Shown piece by piece: positions 31,614 to 41,316 of a stretch of 64,000 bases of DNA (its first letter is position 1; the number at the start of each line of letters is the position of its first letter). A model generated the notes under the pieces. The model saw nothing but the letters and a program-made list of their open reading frames with translations. It was not told the DNA's origin and did not search any database. Made by a program: the position numbers and the translations under genes. This DNA comes from Aureobasidium sp. EXF-3400 (Eukaryota > Ascomycota > Dothideomycetes > Dothideales > Saccotheciaceae): positions 1 through 64,000 of the forward strand of contig SWBL01000163.1 in the NCBI GenBank assembly GCA_024195585.1, written 5' to 3'.

Positions 31614-31976
31614 TCAGTCGGTCTCTTCGATAACATCATCGTCTTCAGGGTCCTCCGTGCCGCCTTGTGTAGGTCGTCTTGTGACACGAATCTCGATATC
31701 ATCTGTCTGAACCACATCCTCCCTGGCCTTGATCAAATAGAATTGCCGTAACAGACGTCGGAATTGTCCAAGTGATATACGATGATGCACGATGATCTCT
31801 ATTCCCATCCTGTCGCGAGGAAAAGTATAGATGAAACTGGTACGGTCTTGGCCATGCATGTCGTAGAACTCGACGAGACGCTTCCATGGTGTTTGGTATG
31901 CGTTCAGGCGTCTGTAGTCTGCCACTAGAAGATGTCAGTTTCACGTTTTAGTAAGCATGTCATTGTAGTTCTTACT
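31614..31976 (-). CDS. Small conserved-looking protein with an intron-split start codon
   Basis: The 103-codon frame from 31924 has no ATG at its 5' end; it begins in an intron acceptor (cttctag|TGGCAGAC). Upstream, ACAA|gtaagaac gives a donor at 31975. Joining them yields ACA-ATG-GCA-GAC, so the ATG is A from 31976 plus TG from 31924-31923. The 51-nt intron has a ctgac branch site. In the same frame upstream there is a TGA, so translation must begin at this split codon. The protein starts MADYRRLNAYQTPWKRLVEF, has a mixed alpha/beta middle (DRMGIEIIVHHRISLGQFRR) and an acidic tail (EDPEDDDVIEETD). I do not recognise the family. Confidence 0.7.
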
Positions 31977-32878
31977 TGTTGATCAGATTCGTAGGCACTG
32001 GCAGTGTTTTGGAATGAATTTGATGTTTTCTGGCAGTTGATGAGAGCAAAATATACAGGAAACAGGATTCATATATTGCTTCGCTGCTGATAGTAAGCAC
32101 CCCCAGCGTCTACGCTTACTAATCGGATGTTCAGCCTTGTGCTGCAAGAAGTCCTCGAATGACTATATCAAGTATGCACTGCGCTTTAGGAGATCGGCTA
32201 GCCTTGCATGGCATTTAATTAATATTTAGAGCATCAAAGAGATGTCGGGGCCAGCGCCGCATGACTTAAGATCCTCAAGAGACGGCAGTGCAAGGCTGTG
32301 ACACCAACATCAGGTCCTGCTCAGCAGATAGGCATCGCAATCCATCACACGTTCTACAGAGAGACCTCACATGTCTGTGATAAGGACCTGCACAAGATCG
32401 AAAACAACCCTGTTCATATTGCGCGTATACATTTCGAGACCAGCCACCAACAAAACAACAAACTACCAGGCTCTATAACTGCATCAGGAGCCTTGGAAGA
32501 CGAGCAATCCTCTGCAACATCTGCAGCCTGAGTGAATTATTGCCTATTGGAATCTCCTGTGCATTTGCAGAAGGATTCAGCCTGCTTACCAACACTTTGT
32601 GCAGAGTCAGCAATGGTATGGGATCGTCTACGCCATCACAAAGCTAGCGGACGATCCTCAGCCTATCATCAACATTTGCACTTCCATTTGTCGCTGGCCT
32701 TGAAGTGTCGGGATGGTTCTCCGTATCACATGGAGAGACATGGGCAGTTAATGAGTGAACAGAAAGAGCGATATAAAGTCTGCGTCCTCTACTAAGGACC
32801 CGTCTATCTCCTACATCACTTATCCCAGTCAAGATATCGATTTCCCTTTATTTGAAATCCGTCCTCAACTCAGTCACC
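31977..32878. other. Intergenic, divergent promoter region
   Basis: About 0.9 kb, including the non-coding first exon of the small gene at 31614-31976 and the promoter of the small secreted protein gene. It includes a TTAATTAATATTTAGAG A/T-rich patch near 32217. No supported gene. Confidence 0.5.
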
Positions 32879-33260
32879 ATGAAGACTAGCAGTTTCCTCT
32901 TGATCAGCGCCCTGATCACGCCCATCTTGTCCTATGAATTTGACTACTTCTTTGATGCTCAATGCATCAATTTCGACACGAACACTGTCGGTGATGGCAA
33001 TCGCGATTGCGAGAATACTGGCGCAGTCAACAGTTCAGACAGTGTTGAAATCACCGGCATCAGTGGCACTGGATGCATTGTCACCTTCTACGAAGGAGAC
33101 GACTGTAACGAGGATGATGACCAACAAGATTCAGAGTCTTTCGATGAAGGTACAATGGATCGATTGAACCTGTCGCAAACAATATTGACAATCGTTAGAT
33201 GAAGAGTGTGCAGAGCTGGGCTTCTGGCCACAGACCTATGATGTTACCGGTTGCGATTAG
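32879..33260 (+). CDS. Small secreted six-cysteine protein
   Basis: Exons 32879-33149 and 33199-33260 give 110 aa. Reading through the intron would end at an early TGA; splicing (GAAG|gtacaa...gttag|AT) replaces this with DEDEECAELGFWPQTYDVTGCD. Residues 1-18 are a signal peptide (MKTSSFLLISALITPILS). The mature ~92-residue protein has six Cys, is strongly acidic (GDDCNEDDDQQDSESFDEDEE) and has no membrane segment. Size, secretion and even Cys number resemble fungal effector-like or antimicrobial-type small secreted proteins, but no family is recognised and no role should be assumed. Confidence 0.75.
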
Positions 33261-33559
33261 GCAATCCAACCTGATTGCTATTTTTTGTGGTTGCTCAATC
33301 AGGTCTACTGTGTTTTGGTTTACCGAACAACGGCAGATGGTGATGACGAACGAGCTTAGAGTATAATGGCATAGCAAAACATTCTCAATTACTAGTCTAC
33401 ATATCGCTTGGGAGGTGCGTTTATTGATCTTGCCCAATGATGTCCAAGTCAGAAAACAAAAGAAACAGAACGGGTGACCAATTTTATGCTGCAAACGAGC
33501 GCTCACAACCTTCCCTGCTCATTACAAATGCAAGAAACTACGTACTACATATGCTTCTT

Positions 33560-36500
33560 TCACATGCCACCGCTGCTACTGCAAACAACATCGGGAGCAC
33601 AAGAGCTGACATAACCAGTCGTGAACACGGTGGTAGTCAACGTCTGCAAGGCAGGGCAAGTGGAGGGACGAACAGTAATCGTGACTAAAGCAGACGTCAG
33701 CGAAAGCTCAGACATGACAGAACGAAAAGACTTACTGGGACCAGTGTAGTATGAAGACGTCGAAGTCGGAGGCATGGCAGAGCCTGAGCGACCATCAGTG
33801 GCGCCGCTGGGCGTAAAGGTAGATGCGACTCCAGAAGCGGCTGTGGAAGAAGCATAGGAAGCACCGCCGGAAGACACTGCACTGGACGCAAATGAAGAGG
33901 CTGCACTAGAAGCTACCGATGATGCAGCTGATGAAGCTGCGAAGGACGCGGCAGAGGATGCTGCAAAAGAAGTTGCACTGGATGCTGCCGACGAGAACGC
34001 CATGGATCCACCGGTCGAGAAGGCAGAAGAGAAAGCCGAAGAGTAAGCCGAAGAAAAGGCTGAAGAGAACGCGGAGGAGAATCCACTCGAGTAAGCAGAC
34101 GAGTATGCAGTCGATAAGGCAGTGGAGAACGGAGTACCGGACCAGGTTGAGTACCATGAAGTAGAGAACTCAGTATACACAGTGGAGACACTGACACTGG
34201 TTGGAACGAGCAAAGTAGACACAACTGTCGAGCTGGCTGGACAACTAACGACACCGGGAGAGCATGAAGTGATGGTAGTAAGGTCAGTGCTGTAGACTGT
34301 TGAAGTCACCACGCCCACAGCGCTGGAGCTCGTAGCGGATGGCAAAGAGATTGTCGAGATCGTCACGCTGATGGGTACAAGCGAGGTTGACACGACTGTC
34401 GAACTAGCAGGACAGCTCAAGACTCCCGGAGAGCAGGAGGTGATGGTAGTGAGAGCTGTGCTATAGATAGTCGAAGTCATGACACCCACAACGCTCGAGC
34501 TCGTGGAAGAACTCTCGGTGATGACACTTGTCCCAACAGGAATGAGTATAGTAGAAATCACAGTCGAGCTTGCCGGACAACTTGGCGCGCCAGGTGTACA
34601 AGAAGTTATGGTAGTCAGGCCAGTGCTGTAGATTGCGCTTGTCACGAACGCGAGTGCAGATGCTGAGCTGGAGGCAGCAGCGGCCGCAGAGGATGTACTA
34701 GAGGCTGCTGCTGCCGCGGAAGATGTACTAGACGCAGCAGCACTAGATGCAGCAGTGCTGGAGACAACGCTAACACTGATCGGGATGAGTGTCGTTGAAA
34801 CAACCGTGGATCTTGCAGGACAGCTTGTAACGTCTGGGGCGCACGATGTGACGGTCGAAATGTCAGTACTGTAGATGGTAATTGTCAAAGGCCCACCGGG
34901 ATTTGTAAGTCTGGTTGCTCTGTATCCAACAACGCCAGGAGCGAATGGAGTGGTCGACGAAAGATCATCCGCATTGTGCAAGCGACACTCGAGTGTATCT
35001 TGAAGCCAGGTAGCAGCCAAGCATCCAGAGACCTGACTACAGGTATTGACGCAGACGTACAAGTCTCGGACACTGGTGACAGTTGTAATGCTTGCGTTCA
35101 CGTAATCGCTCGTGCAATCAATGCTGTAGTTGTTTGGCGGTGTCTGGGCATCCTCATAATATCCACCACAGTAGCTGGAATAATTGGCCGCAGTAGCGGT
35201 TGCGGCAGAAGAAGAAATCGTCACGCTGACAGGCACAAGTGAAGTTGAAACGACCGTCGAGCTTGCTGGACAACTCACAACATCTGGTGGGCAAGATGTT
35301 ACGGTAGTGATATCGGTGCTGTAGATGGTTGAGGTGACAGCACCGGCTGAAGCGGTTAAAGCATCCTGAGCAGGAGCACGCTCGGCGAAAAGAACTCCAG
35401 GCGCGTACCCGGTACCAGAGATTTGTGCAAACATCTGGCAAGTACTGGAAGTGGTGTTGTACGCAACAGCTCGGCAGTAGCTGACGCTATCGCATTGAAG
35501 TTGACACTGTTGGAAGGCCGCTTGCTGTGCATCAGTTTGGCGCTTCTTCAAACCCACCTCGGCATTCTCCTCAGAATACAAAGTCATCATCATGTCGTCG
35601 AACATCATGAGTTCAGCATCGCGCCTGGAATTGTCGGTGCTAGACATCACAATGACAGTACCACCGCTGACACCAGTGTCGCATTGATGTGCATATGCCT
35701 TGCCATCAGCATCGGTACATGTGACATTGTTGACGTTCGGACATGCAGGCTGCGTACATGCAGGGGCCGGGGCTTGCTGAGATACATAGGTGGCGGTAGC
35801 AGAGTATGATGAACCAGGATCGAACGTGCTGTAAGCCGACGGAGTAATTGGGATTTGAGTGTTAGTTGTAGATGAGGACGACGAACTGGACGTGGAAGAG
35901 AGGGCAGCAGTGATCGTTGTGAATGACCCGCTAGTTGCTGAACTAGATGCAGGTACCGAACTCGAAGCAGCTGCGCCTGCAGGCGAAGAACTTGTAGATG
36001 ATGCTGTAATGCTAGGCAGGCTAGGCGAGCTAGGCGAGCCAGACGAGCTAGACACGCTAGATGAACTAGACACGCTAGACATGCTAGACGAACTAGACGA
36101 GCTGGACAAGCTGGACAGGCTGGACGAGCTAGACGAGCTGGATACGCCACCAGTACTGGAGATTGATGTCGTGGCGCTTGAGACGGCAGAGCTAGAAGTT
36201 TGACTTGACCTAGCGGACGAGCTAGGGCTGACAATCGAGGACACTGCCGAAGACACGCTGGATGATTGGCTTGAGATGGACGAGCTGCTTGCTGAGGAAG
36301 CCGACGATGCAGAAGAGCTACTTGACTGCGATATGTTAGAAGGGGACGAAAGATTCGAAAAGACGCTACTTGCTGAAGATGACGTGGGTGAGGATGAAGC
36401 AGACAACGAAGGAGAAAGCGAAGACGCAGATGAAGCAGACAAGGGGGAAGAACTTGACTGAGACACGCTAGAAAGAGATGAAGAGCTGGATCCACTAGTC

Positions 36501-39500
36501 GTGCTTGATGTCGCATTGCTCAAAGCGCTGCTGCCGCTAGTGGTAATGGTGAGACCATTGCCACTGCTTGATGGTGTCGAAGATGGTGCCAGGCTCGAAG
36601 ATGAAGATAAAGAGCTGACGGATGACAAAGCTAAACTAGCGCTAGAGGATATGCTAGATATAGAGCTTGAGACAACGCTTGACACGGAGCTTGCTGAAGA
36701 GGATGCGACGCTAAGCGACGAGCTTGATGAGCCAGCAGATGAAGAGCTGAGGCTCGACGGAGATGAGCTCAGACTCGACGAAAGAGAACTCGAGGTCGAC
36801 GAAAGAGAACTCGAGCCTGACGATAAAGAGCCAGCGGTTGAAGAAAGAGCTAATGAGGTCGAACTTGGAAGACTCATGATCGAAGAACTCATGCTCAAAG
36901 TTGAAGAACTCAGGCTAGACGTCAAAGATGAAGAAGTCAAGCTTGACGTCGAAGACAAGGAACTCAGGCTTGAAGACAAAGAACTTGACGTCGAGGATGA
37001 GGAACTTAGACTAGACGTCGAAGAACTCAGGCTTGAAGACAAAGAACTTGACGTCGAGGATGAGGAACTCAGGCCAGAGGTCGAAGATGAAGAACTCAGG
37101 CTTGATGTCGAAGTTGGAGAACTTAGGCTTGATGTCGAAGTTGAAGAACTCAGACCTAAAGTCCAAGATGAGGCGCCCAGGCTTGAAGTTGAAGAACTCT
37201 GGCTTAACGACAAGGAGCTGGACGAGGAGCTCAAACTTGATGAAAGAGAACTTGAGCTTGACGACATAGAGCTAGAGATTGAAGACAGCGATGATGAGCT
37301 CGAATTTGACGTCGAAGATGAAGAACTCAGGCTTGACGTCGAGGATGAAGAGCTTAGACTTGACGTCAAAGAACTCTGGCTTGAAGAACTCAGGCTTGAC
37401 GTCGAAATTGAAGAACTCAGGCTTGATGTTGATATTGTAGAACTTAGACTCGACGAGAAAGAGCTAGACGAAGAGCTCAAACTTGACGAAAGAGAACTCG
37501 AGCTTGACGACAAGGAGCTAGAGGTCGAAGACAGGCTTGATGAGCTCGAAGTTGAGAGACTTGAGATCGAAGTCGGTGAAGTCGAAGAGGAAAGACTCGA
37601 GCTTGACACCGAAGAGCTAGAGAGACTGGAAGAAGTCGATGTTGTAGTCTGTGTCGTCGCAGTAGTGAGAGTTGTCACAGTTGTCGGCGTTGTGGCAGTC
37701 GTCGACGTGGTGGCAGTTGTAGGCGTTGTAGCTGTAGTAGGTGTAGCGAAGACAGAGCTTGATGATGACGACGAAAGTGAAGAGGAGACGCTGGAACTGC
37801 TCGATGATGAAACGCTCGACGAACTGCTGCTAGAAGAAGAACTGCTGCTGGACGACGAAAGACTGCTCGACGAAGAACTGCTTTTCGAACTTGAACTACT
37901 CGAGGATGAAACACTCGAAGATGAAACACTCGATGACAAAGACGAACTTGAACTAGTCGAAGAGGATAGACTCGACGAAGTGGAGACAGAGCTGGATGTT
38001 GTGCTGAGAGAACTGGACGGGGTGGAAGAGGAGGTGGACGTGATGCTTGATGATGTGGAGGAAACGGGGGAAGGACTGGAGCTCACCGAACTGGAAGTAG
38101 AAGAAGAACCCGAGCTGGACGAAGAAGTCAAGGAAGAGCCCGAACTGGACGAAGAAGTCGAAGTTGACATAGTAGTGGTTGTAGTCGTTGCAAAACCAGT
38201 CGCTCGAACTTGTCTGACAGCTCCCACATAATTGGAGCTCGGTCCGGGCGTCAATCCCTTCTGCACTAGATTGATCTTGAGGTAGCAGGCACCATTGTAA
38301 GTCCATCCATCGCATCCTACAGTGCCGTCGCAGTATCCAAAACAATCGTTGAAGCTAGAAGGATTTCCCGTCAAGGTTCCACCACCCATTGTGTCGTTGC
38401 CGCACCCCAGCAGATACACAGCTCCATAGGCATCCACGACATTCTCATAATTGTTGGCTGGGCAGGAGTAGCTAGCTTGAGAGGCAGTCGGGTAAGACGA
38501 TGAGCTGCTGCTACTCGAAGTACCACCAGTCACCGTCATCAGGTTGCCTCTGACGGGGTTCTGTGATGCTTGGACGTAATCACCGCCTAGAGAGGTGTAT
38601 GGTGAAACCACACGTTTAATGTAGCAATAGCCAGCGTGATAAGTGAAGGAAGTACAAGTCGCAAAGTTGTCACAGATAGAGAAGCACTGCTGCCAACTTG
38701 TTGCAGCGATGTTAGTGTTGGCTCCGCTCACAAGATCATATCCACACATGATGAAGTAGTAAAGTCCGCTAGGGATACCAGTGCCGGTATATGGATCATA
38801 GTAGTATGTTCCATTGCTTCCAGGACAACTCGGCGTAGTTGTGTATACTGGGTAGCCGTTCAGACTTGTGCTGACTCCGTTAGCTGACACGGCCGATGCG
38901 GATGTGACTGGAGTTCCACTGCCAGATACAGTGACAGCCGTAGTCAAGGAGCTGGCCGGGGTGATGGATGGAGTGCTAGAGCTAGTACTTGAAGAGGTAG
39001 TCGTGCTGATTGTGCTAGAACTGGTGCTTGTAGAGGTTGTCGTCGTGACCGAACTAGAGCTGGTGCTGGTGTATGTGGTCGTTGTGGTGGTTATGGAAAG
39101 CGTGGAAGGGCAAGAGATGACCCTAGCACTTGTTGTCGAAGCATAGATTGAGGATAGATAGTCCAGACTTGGACCAGCAGGATTGGTCCATCTGTAGAAG
39201 AAATCCATCGAGAATGCAGATGCATCGATAGGTCCACCAGTACTTCCAAGAGAGTACTGATGTCCCCAGCCTGCGAGGCGGAATTGGGTGACAAGGCCGA
39301 GAAGTCCACTCAGAGATCCAAACTCGGCCTTGGTTACGTTGCCACCATTTGTTATAGTAGTGACGTTGTCAGTCGTCAGGTTGTTACGTGTAGCCCAATC
39401 TTGAGACCAGTGTGGGATAGCAGGCAAACAATAACCTCTGCGACCACCTCCGAAGTATGGAATCGTCCCATCAAAGTCTCCATGGAACTCGATCATCGGC

Positions 39501-40474
39501 ACGCGGCCCGAAGGGCTACACACGCTGTGAACCAGATCGTTTGTCAGGACAGTGTTTGGGAAACACATAGTATTCGAGTCGCTTGTCTGTGTGTAGTAGG
39601 CTCCAGAATGGGGCGCAAATGCGTTGAACACTGTTGACATGACTGGATCGCAAGCCAACACGTTTACGAGTCCACCACCGTTGCTGAAACCAGCAGCAAA
39701 GACACGACTTGTGTCAATGCAATACTGAGAAGAGATGTTGGCGACCAGGGTTCTGACGAAGTTCAAATCGTTGATGGATGAGTTACCGACCCAACTTGGA
39801 TCTCCCTGCCACGTAGGTTGACCAGTCGAATCCTGCATTGCTGTCGGATAGACCGCAATGCCGTAGGGGTTGATCCTTGCGAGCGAGAATCCAGTCGCGC
39901 TTTCTACCGCTGAACCACTATCGCCTCTTCCGTGGAAGGCCAAAATGAGTGGTGCTGCTTTAGTAGGATCATAGCCAGATGGCACATGTACATTGTAGCT
40001 GTGCACATAACCGTCAGATCCATTGCCATAGAAGACTGAGCTGGCTCCTCCAGGACTGATCGCAGAGTTCAAAGGCGTACCACAACCAGAGCTTCTGTAT
40101 TGGCCATTTGCAACCGGTGCAGGGTAAGAAGGTGGGGCGTAGTAGATTGTGGCAGTGTTGCCGGTTGATGGTCGGATGATGGTGCTAAAACTCTGCTTCA
40201 GATAGCAGGCGGTACCAAGGTAAGTGACTGTAGTGCACACGCTTGATCCAGCGGCGCTGCAATAGCTCATACAGGTGGCAAAGTCAGGAACATTGTTGAC
40301 TGTCGCGTACGAGCCGGGCGAACTATCAGCTGAACAATATACTTGGTATTGTTGGCCGCAAGAGTCTGTGTAGAAAGTTGTATTCGCAGTGCCAGAACAA
40401 AGTCCATTGGTGCTCTGAGCCAAAGCAAAAGAAACGAGTGACAGAAGAAGCGTTGTCACCCGTAGAGACACCAT
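33560..40474 (-). CDS. Giant secreted CE1/PHB-depolymerase-like esterase with PAN modules and Ser-rich stalk
   Basis: Exons 40474-33736 and 33684-33560 give ~2,287 aa. Order: signal peptide (1-19); Cys-rich PAN/apple-like module (~25-97); esterase domain (~125-430) with AFHGRGDSG, nucleophile motif GFSNGGG (Ser264), Asp335 in HGDFDGT and His405 in GWGHQYS; Thr-rich linker; two PAN-like modules (~550-750); an almost pure Ser/Thr stalk (~770-1535); a Cys-containing region with dibasic sites (RR, then KKR at 35540-35626); another PAN-like module; five copies of a ~40-residue YSTxxTTxTSCxPxxxSCPA repeat; a Ser/Ala/Phe tract; and the tail VVCSSSGGM. The enzyme part resembles feruloyl esterase or polyester depolymerase. 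The 51-nt intron is stop-free and in phase. There is no GPI signal. Confidence 0.88.
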   Translation of the reverse strand: MVSLRVTTLLLSLVSFALAQSTNGLCSGTANTTFYTDSCGQQYQVYCSADSSPGSYATVNNVPDFATCMSYCSAAGSSVCTTVTYLGTACYLKQSFSTIIRPSTGNTATIYYAPPSYPAPVANGQYRSSGCGTPLNSAISPGGASSVFYGNGSDGYVHSYNVHVPSGYDPTKAAPLILAFHGRGDSGSAVESATGFSLARINPYGIAVYPTAMQDSTGQPTWQGDPSWVGNSSINDLNFVRTLVANISSQYCIDTSRVFAAGFSNGGGLVNVLACDPVMSTVFNAFAPHSGAYYTQTSDSNTMCFPNTVLTNDLVHSVCSPSGRVPMIEFHGDFDGTIPYFGGGRRGYCLPAIPHWSQDWATRNNLTTDNVTTITNGGNVTKAEFGSLSGLLGLVTQFRLAGWGHQYSLGSTGGPIDASAFSMDFFYRWTNPAGPSLDYLSSIYASTTSARVISCPSTLSITTTTTTYTSTSSSSVTTTTSTSTSSSTISTTTSSSTSSSTPSITPASSLTTAVTVSGSGTPVTSASAVSANGVSTSLNGYPVYTTTPSCPGSNGTYYYDPYTGTGIPSGLYYFIMCGYDLVSGANTNIAATSWQQCFSICDNFATCTSFTYHAGYCYIKRVVSPYTSLGGDYVQASQNPVRGNLMTVTGGTSSSSSSSSYPTASQASYSCPANNYENVVDAYGAVYLLGCGNDTMGGGTLTGNPSSFNDCFGYCDGTVGCDGWTYNGACYLKINLVQKGLTPGPSSNYVGAVRQVRATGFATTTTTTMSTSTSSSSSGSSLTSSSSSGSSSTSSSVSSSPSPVSSTSSSITSTSSSTPSSSLSTTSSSVSTSSSLSSSTSSSSSLSSSVSSSSVSSSSSSSSKSSSSSSSLSSSSSSSSSSSSSSSVSSSSSSSVSSSLSSSSSSSVFATPTTATTPTTATTSTTATTPTTVTTLTTATTQTTTSTSSSLSSSSVSSSSLSSSTSPTSISSLSTSSSSSLSSTSSSLSSSSSSLSSSLSSSSSSFSSSLSSTISTSSLSSSISTSSLSSSSQSSLTSSLSSSSSTSSLSSSSSTSNSSSSSLSSISSSMSSSSSSLSSSLSSSSSSLSLSQSSSTSSLGASSWTLGLSSSTSTSSLSSPTSTSSLSSSSSTSGLSSSSSTSSSLSSSLSSSTSSLSSSSSTSSSLSSSLSSLSSTSSLTSSSLTSSLSSSTLSMSSSIMSLPSSTSLALSSTAGSLSSGSSSLSSTSSSLSSSLSSSPSSLSSSSAGSSSSSLSVASSSASSVSSVVSSSISSISSSASLALSSVSSLSSSSSLAPSSTPSSSGNGLTITTSGSSALSNATSSTTSGSSSSSLSSVSQSSSSPLSASSASSLSPSLSASSSPTSSSASSVFSNLSSPSNISQSSSSSASSASSASSSSISSQSSSVSSAVSSIVSPSSSARSSQTSSSAVSSATTSISSTGGVSSSSSSSSLSSLSSSSSSSSMSSVSSSSSVSSSSGSPSSPSLPSITASSTSSSPAGAAASSSVPASSSATSGSFTTITAALSSTSSSSSSSTTNTQIPITPSAYSTFDPGSSYSATATYVSQQAPAPACTQPACPNVNNVTCTDADGKAYAHQCDTGVSGGTVIVMSSTDNSRRDAELMMFDDMMMTLYSEENAEVGLKKRQTDAQQAAFQQCQLQCDSVSYCRAVAYNTTSSTCQMFAQISGTGYAPGVLFAERAPAQDALTASAGAVTSTIYSTDITTVTSCPPDVVSCPASSTVVSTSLVPVSVTISSSAATATAANYSSYCGGYYEDAQTPPNNYSIDCTSDYVNASITTVTSVRDLYVCVNTCSQVSGCLAATWLQDTLECRLHNADDLSSTTPFAPGVVGYRATRLTNPGGPLTITIYSTDISTVTSCAPDVTSCPARSTVVSTTLIPISVSVVSSTAASSAAASSTSSAAAAASSTSSAAAAASSSASALAFVTSAIYSTGLTTITSCTPGAPSCPASSTVISTILIPVGTSVITESSSTSSSVVGVMTSTIYSTALTTITSCSPGVLSCPASSTVVSTSLVPISVTISTISLPSATSSSAVGVVTSTVYSTDLTTITSCSPGVVSCPASSTVVSTLLVPTSVSVSTVYTEFSTSWYSTWSGTPFSTALSTAYSSAYSSGFSSAFSSAFSSAYSSAFSSAFSTGGSMAFSSAASSATSFAASSAASFAASSAASSVASSAASSFASSAVSSGGASYASSTAASGVASTFTPSGATDGRSGSAMPPTSTSSYYTGPSKSFRSVMSELSLTSALVTITVRPSTCPALQTLTTTVFTTGYVSSCAPDVVCSSSGGM
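34180..35340 (-). repeat. Five ~40-residue YST...SCPA protein repeats
   Basis: Copies lie at about 35335-35215, 34890-34770, 34650-34530, 34482-34345 and 34315-34180 inside the giant esterase gene. Each has two Cys (TSCxPxxxSCPASSTVVST) followed by L(V/I)P(I/V)SVxxS. A PAN-like module separates copies 1 and 2. Copies 3-5 follow in near-tandem order, which suggests recent duplication. Confidence 0.8.
35860..38200 (-). repeat. Serine-rich stalk with nested minisatellites
   Basis: About 2.3 kb that encodes Ser with Thr and Leu. All Ser codon families (TCN, AGC, AGT) are mixed, so the protein pattern is conserved beyond simple DNA slippage. Nested DNA repeats are visible: a 63-bp direct repeat at 36961-37069 and a 9-12-bp array (GCTAGACGA-like units) at about 36018-36141. 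The reverse complement makes long acidic shadow frames, which are not genes. Confidence 0.8.
36961..37069. repeat. 63-bp-period direct repeat
   Basis: A 46-nt identical sequence beginning AACTCAGGCTTGAAGACAAA starts at 36961 and again at 37024. The offset of exactly 63 bp (21 codons) keeps the reading frame of the Ser-rich stalk. Confidence 0.75.
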
Positions 40475-41316
40475 CGTGGTGACAAATTACGAGGAAGAAC
40501 GCGATTACGAGGACGAAGAAGCAAGCAGTGGGAAGCCAAAGTCATATCGACGAGTGGTTGTTGACAGGGAGCTCAGGAATGCAGACAATTGGTACCTGCA
40601 TTCCAGGACATACAAGAAACTTACTACCTGCAGACAATTCATGATGGCACAAGCAAGGAATGCTCCCAGTCTCTCGGTCTAGATGATCCATCGAGACCCC
40701 TTAACCAATTTCTCCATCATCGAAGCTGGTTGAGCAGTTCTGTAATGCGAAGATCACTTTCGATGATGCTTTCATACCTTCGGACAATGTAACCGTTGAT
40801 TTCCTCTGGAGGTGGATCTGTTGAAGTCAAGGAGCCATTCAGGATACTTGCAGTATTAAGGCGGTTGCATGACAAGGGAGAGCTTTAACAAGGCCTCATG
40901 TCATATCAGAGGCCCCAGACTTCCATATGAGGCACAGGATACGAAACGCGAGCAGTTGCAAGAATACAGAAGGGAAGTCGAGCCAGACGCGTGAGTGAGC
41001 GCGCCATGTTTCGCCTGCCGATATCGGACTCTTCTGCTGCTTGGACGACCCTGCCTTCAGAATTCCGTTGACTTTTTCTGAGCACAATGAACCTTATCTT
41101 GAGTATACAGTCTATAGACCTTTGAATGAAGGATAGAGCTGATGCTTTCTGAAGATGGTGTGGGTCTAGAACCATGATACAAGAGTTTGCGCGGCAAATC
41201 CTTGCAATCGTTGGTCTCTCATAAACGAGGTATCGGTCCTTGTGGTTTTCCCACTCAGTACCACCTCAGACATTTAGAGCTCTAACATGAAGAAGAGACG
41301 TTTTTGAAGACGTTGA
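40475..41316. other. Intergenic region
   Basis: 842 bp between the giant esterase start and the ligase stop. Acidic/Arg-rich short frames appear next to 40476, but they have no domain and lie in the esterase promoter. Nothing else seen. Confidence 0.5.

Noticed and set aside
33560..33760. GPI-anchor signal at the C-terminus of the giant esterase (and of proteins A and B)
   Set aside because: None of the three ends in a hydrophobic segment after a small-residue omega site; tails are short and polar.
36501..38231. 576-codon open frame on the plus strand, rich in Glu, Leu and Asp
   Set aside because: It is the exact antisense of the Ser-rich stalk; reverse complements of Ser/Thr codons give this composition. 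No start context, domain or splice structure.
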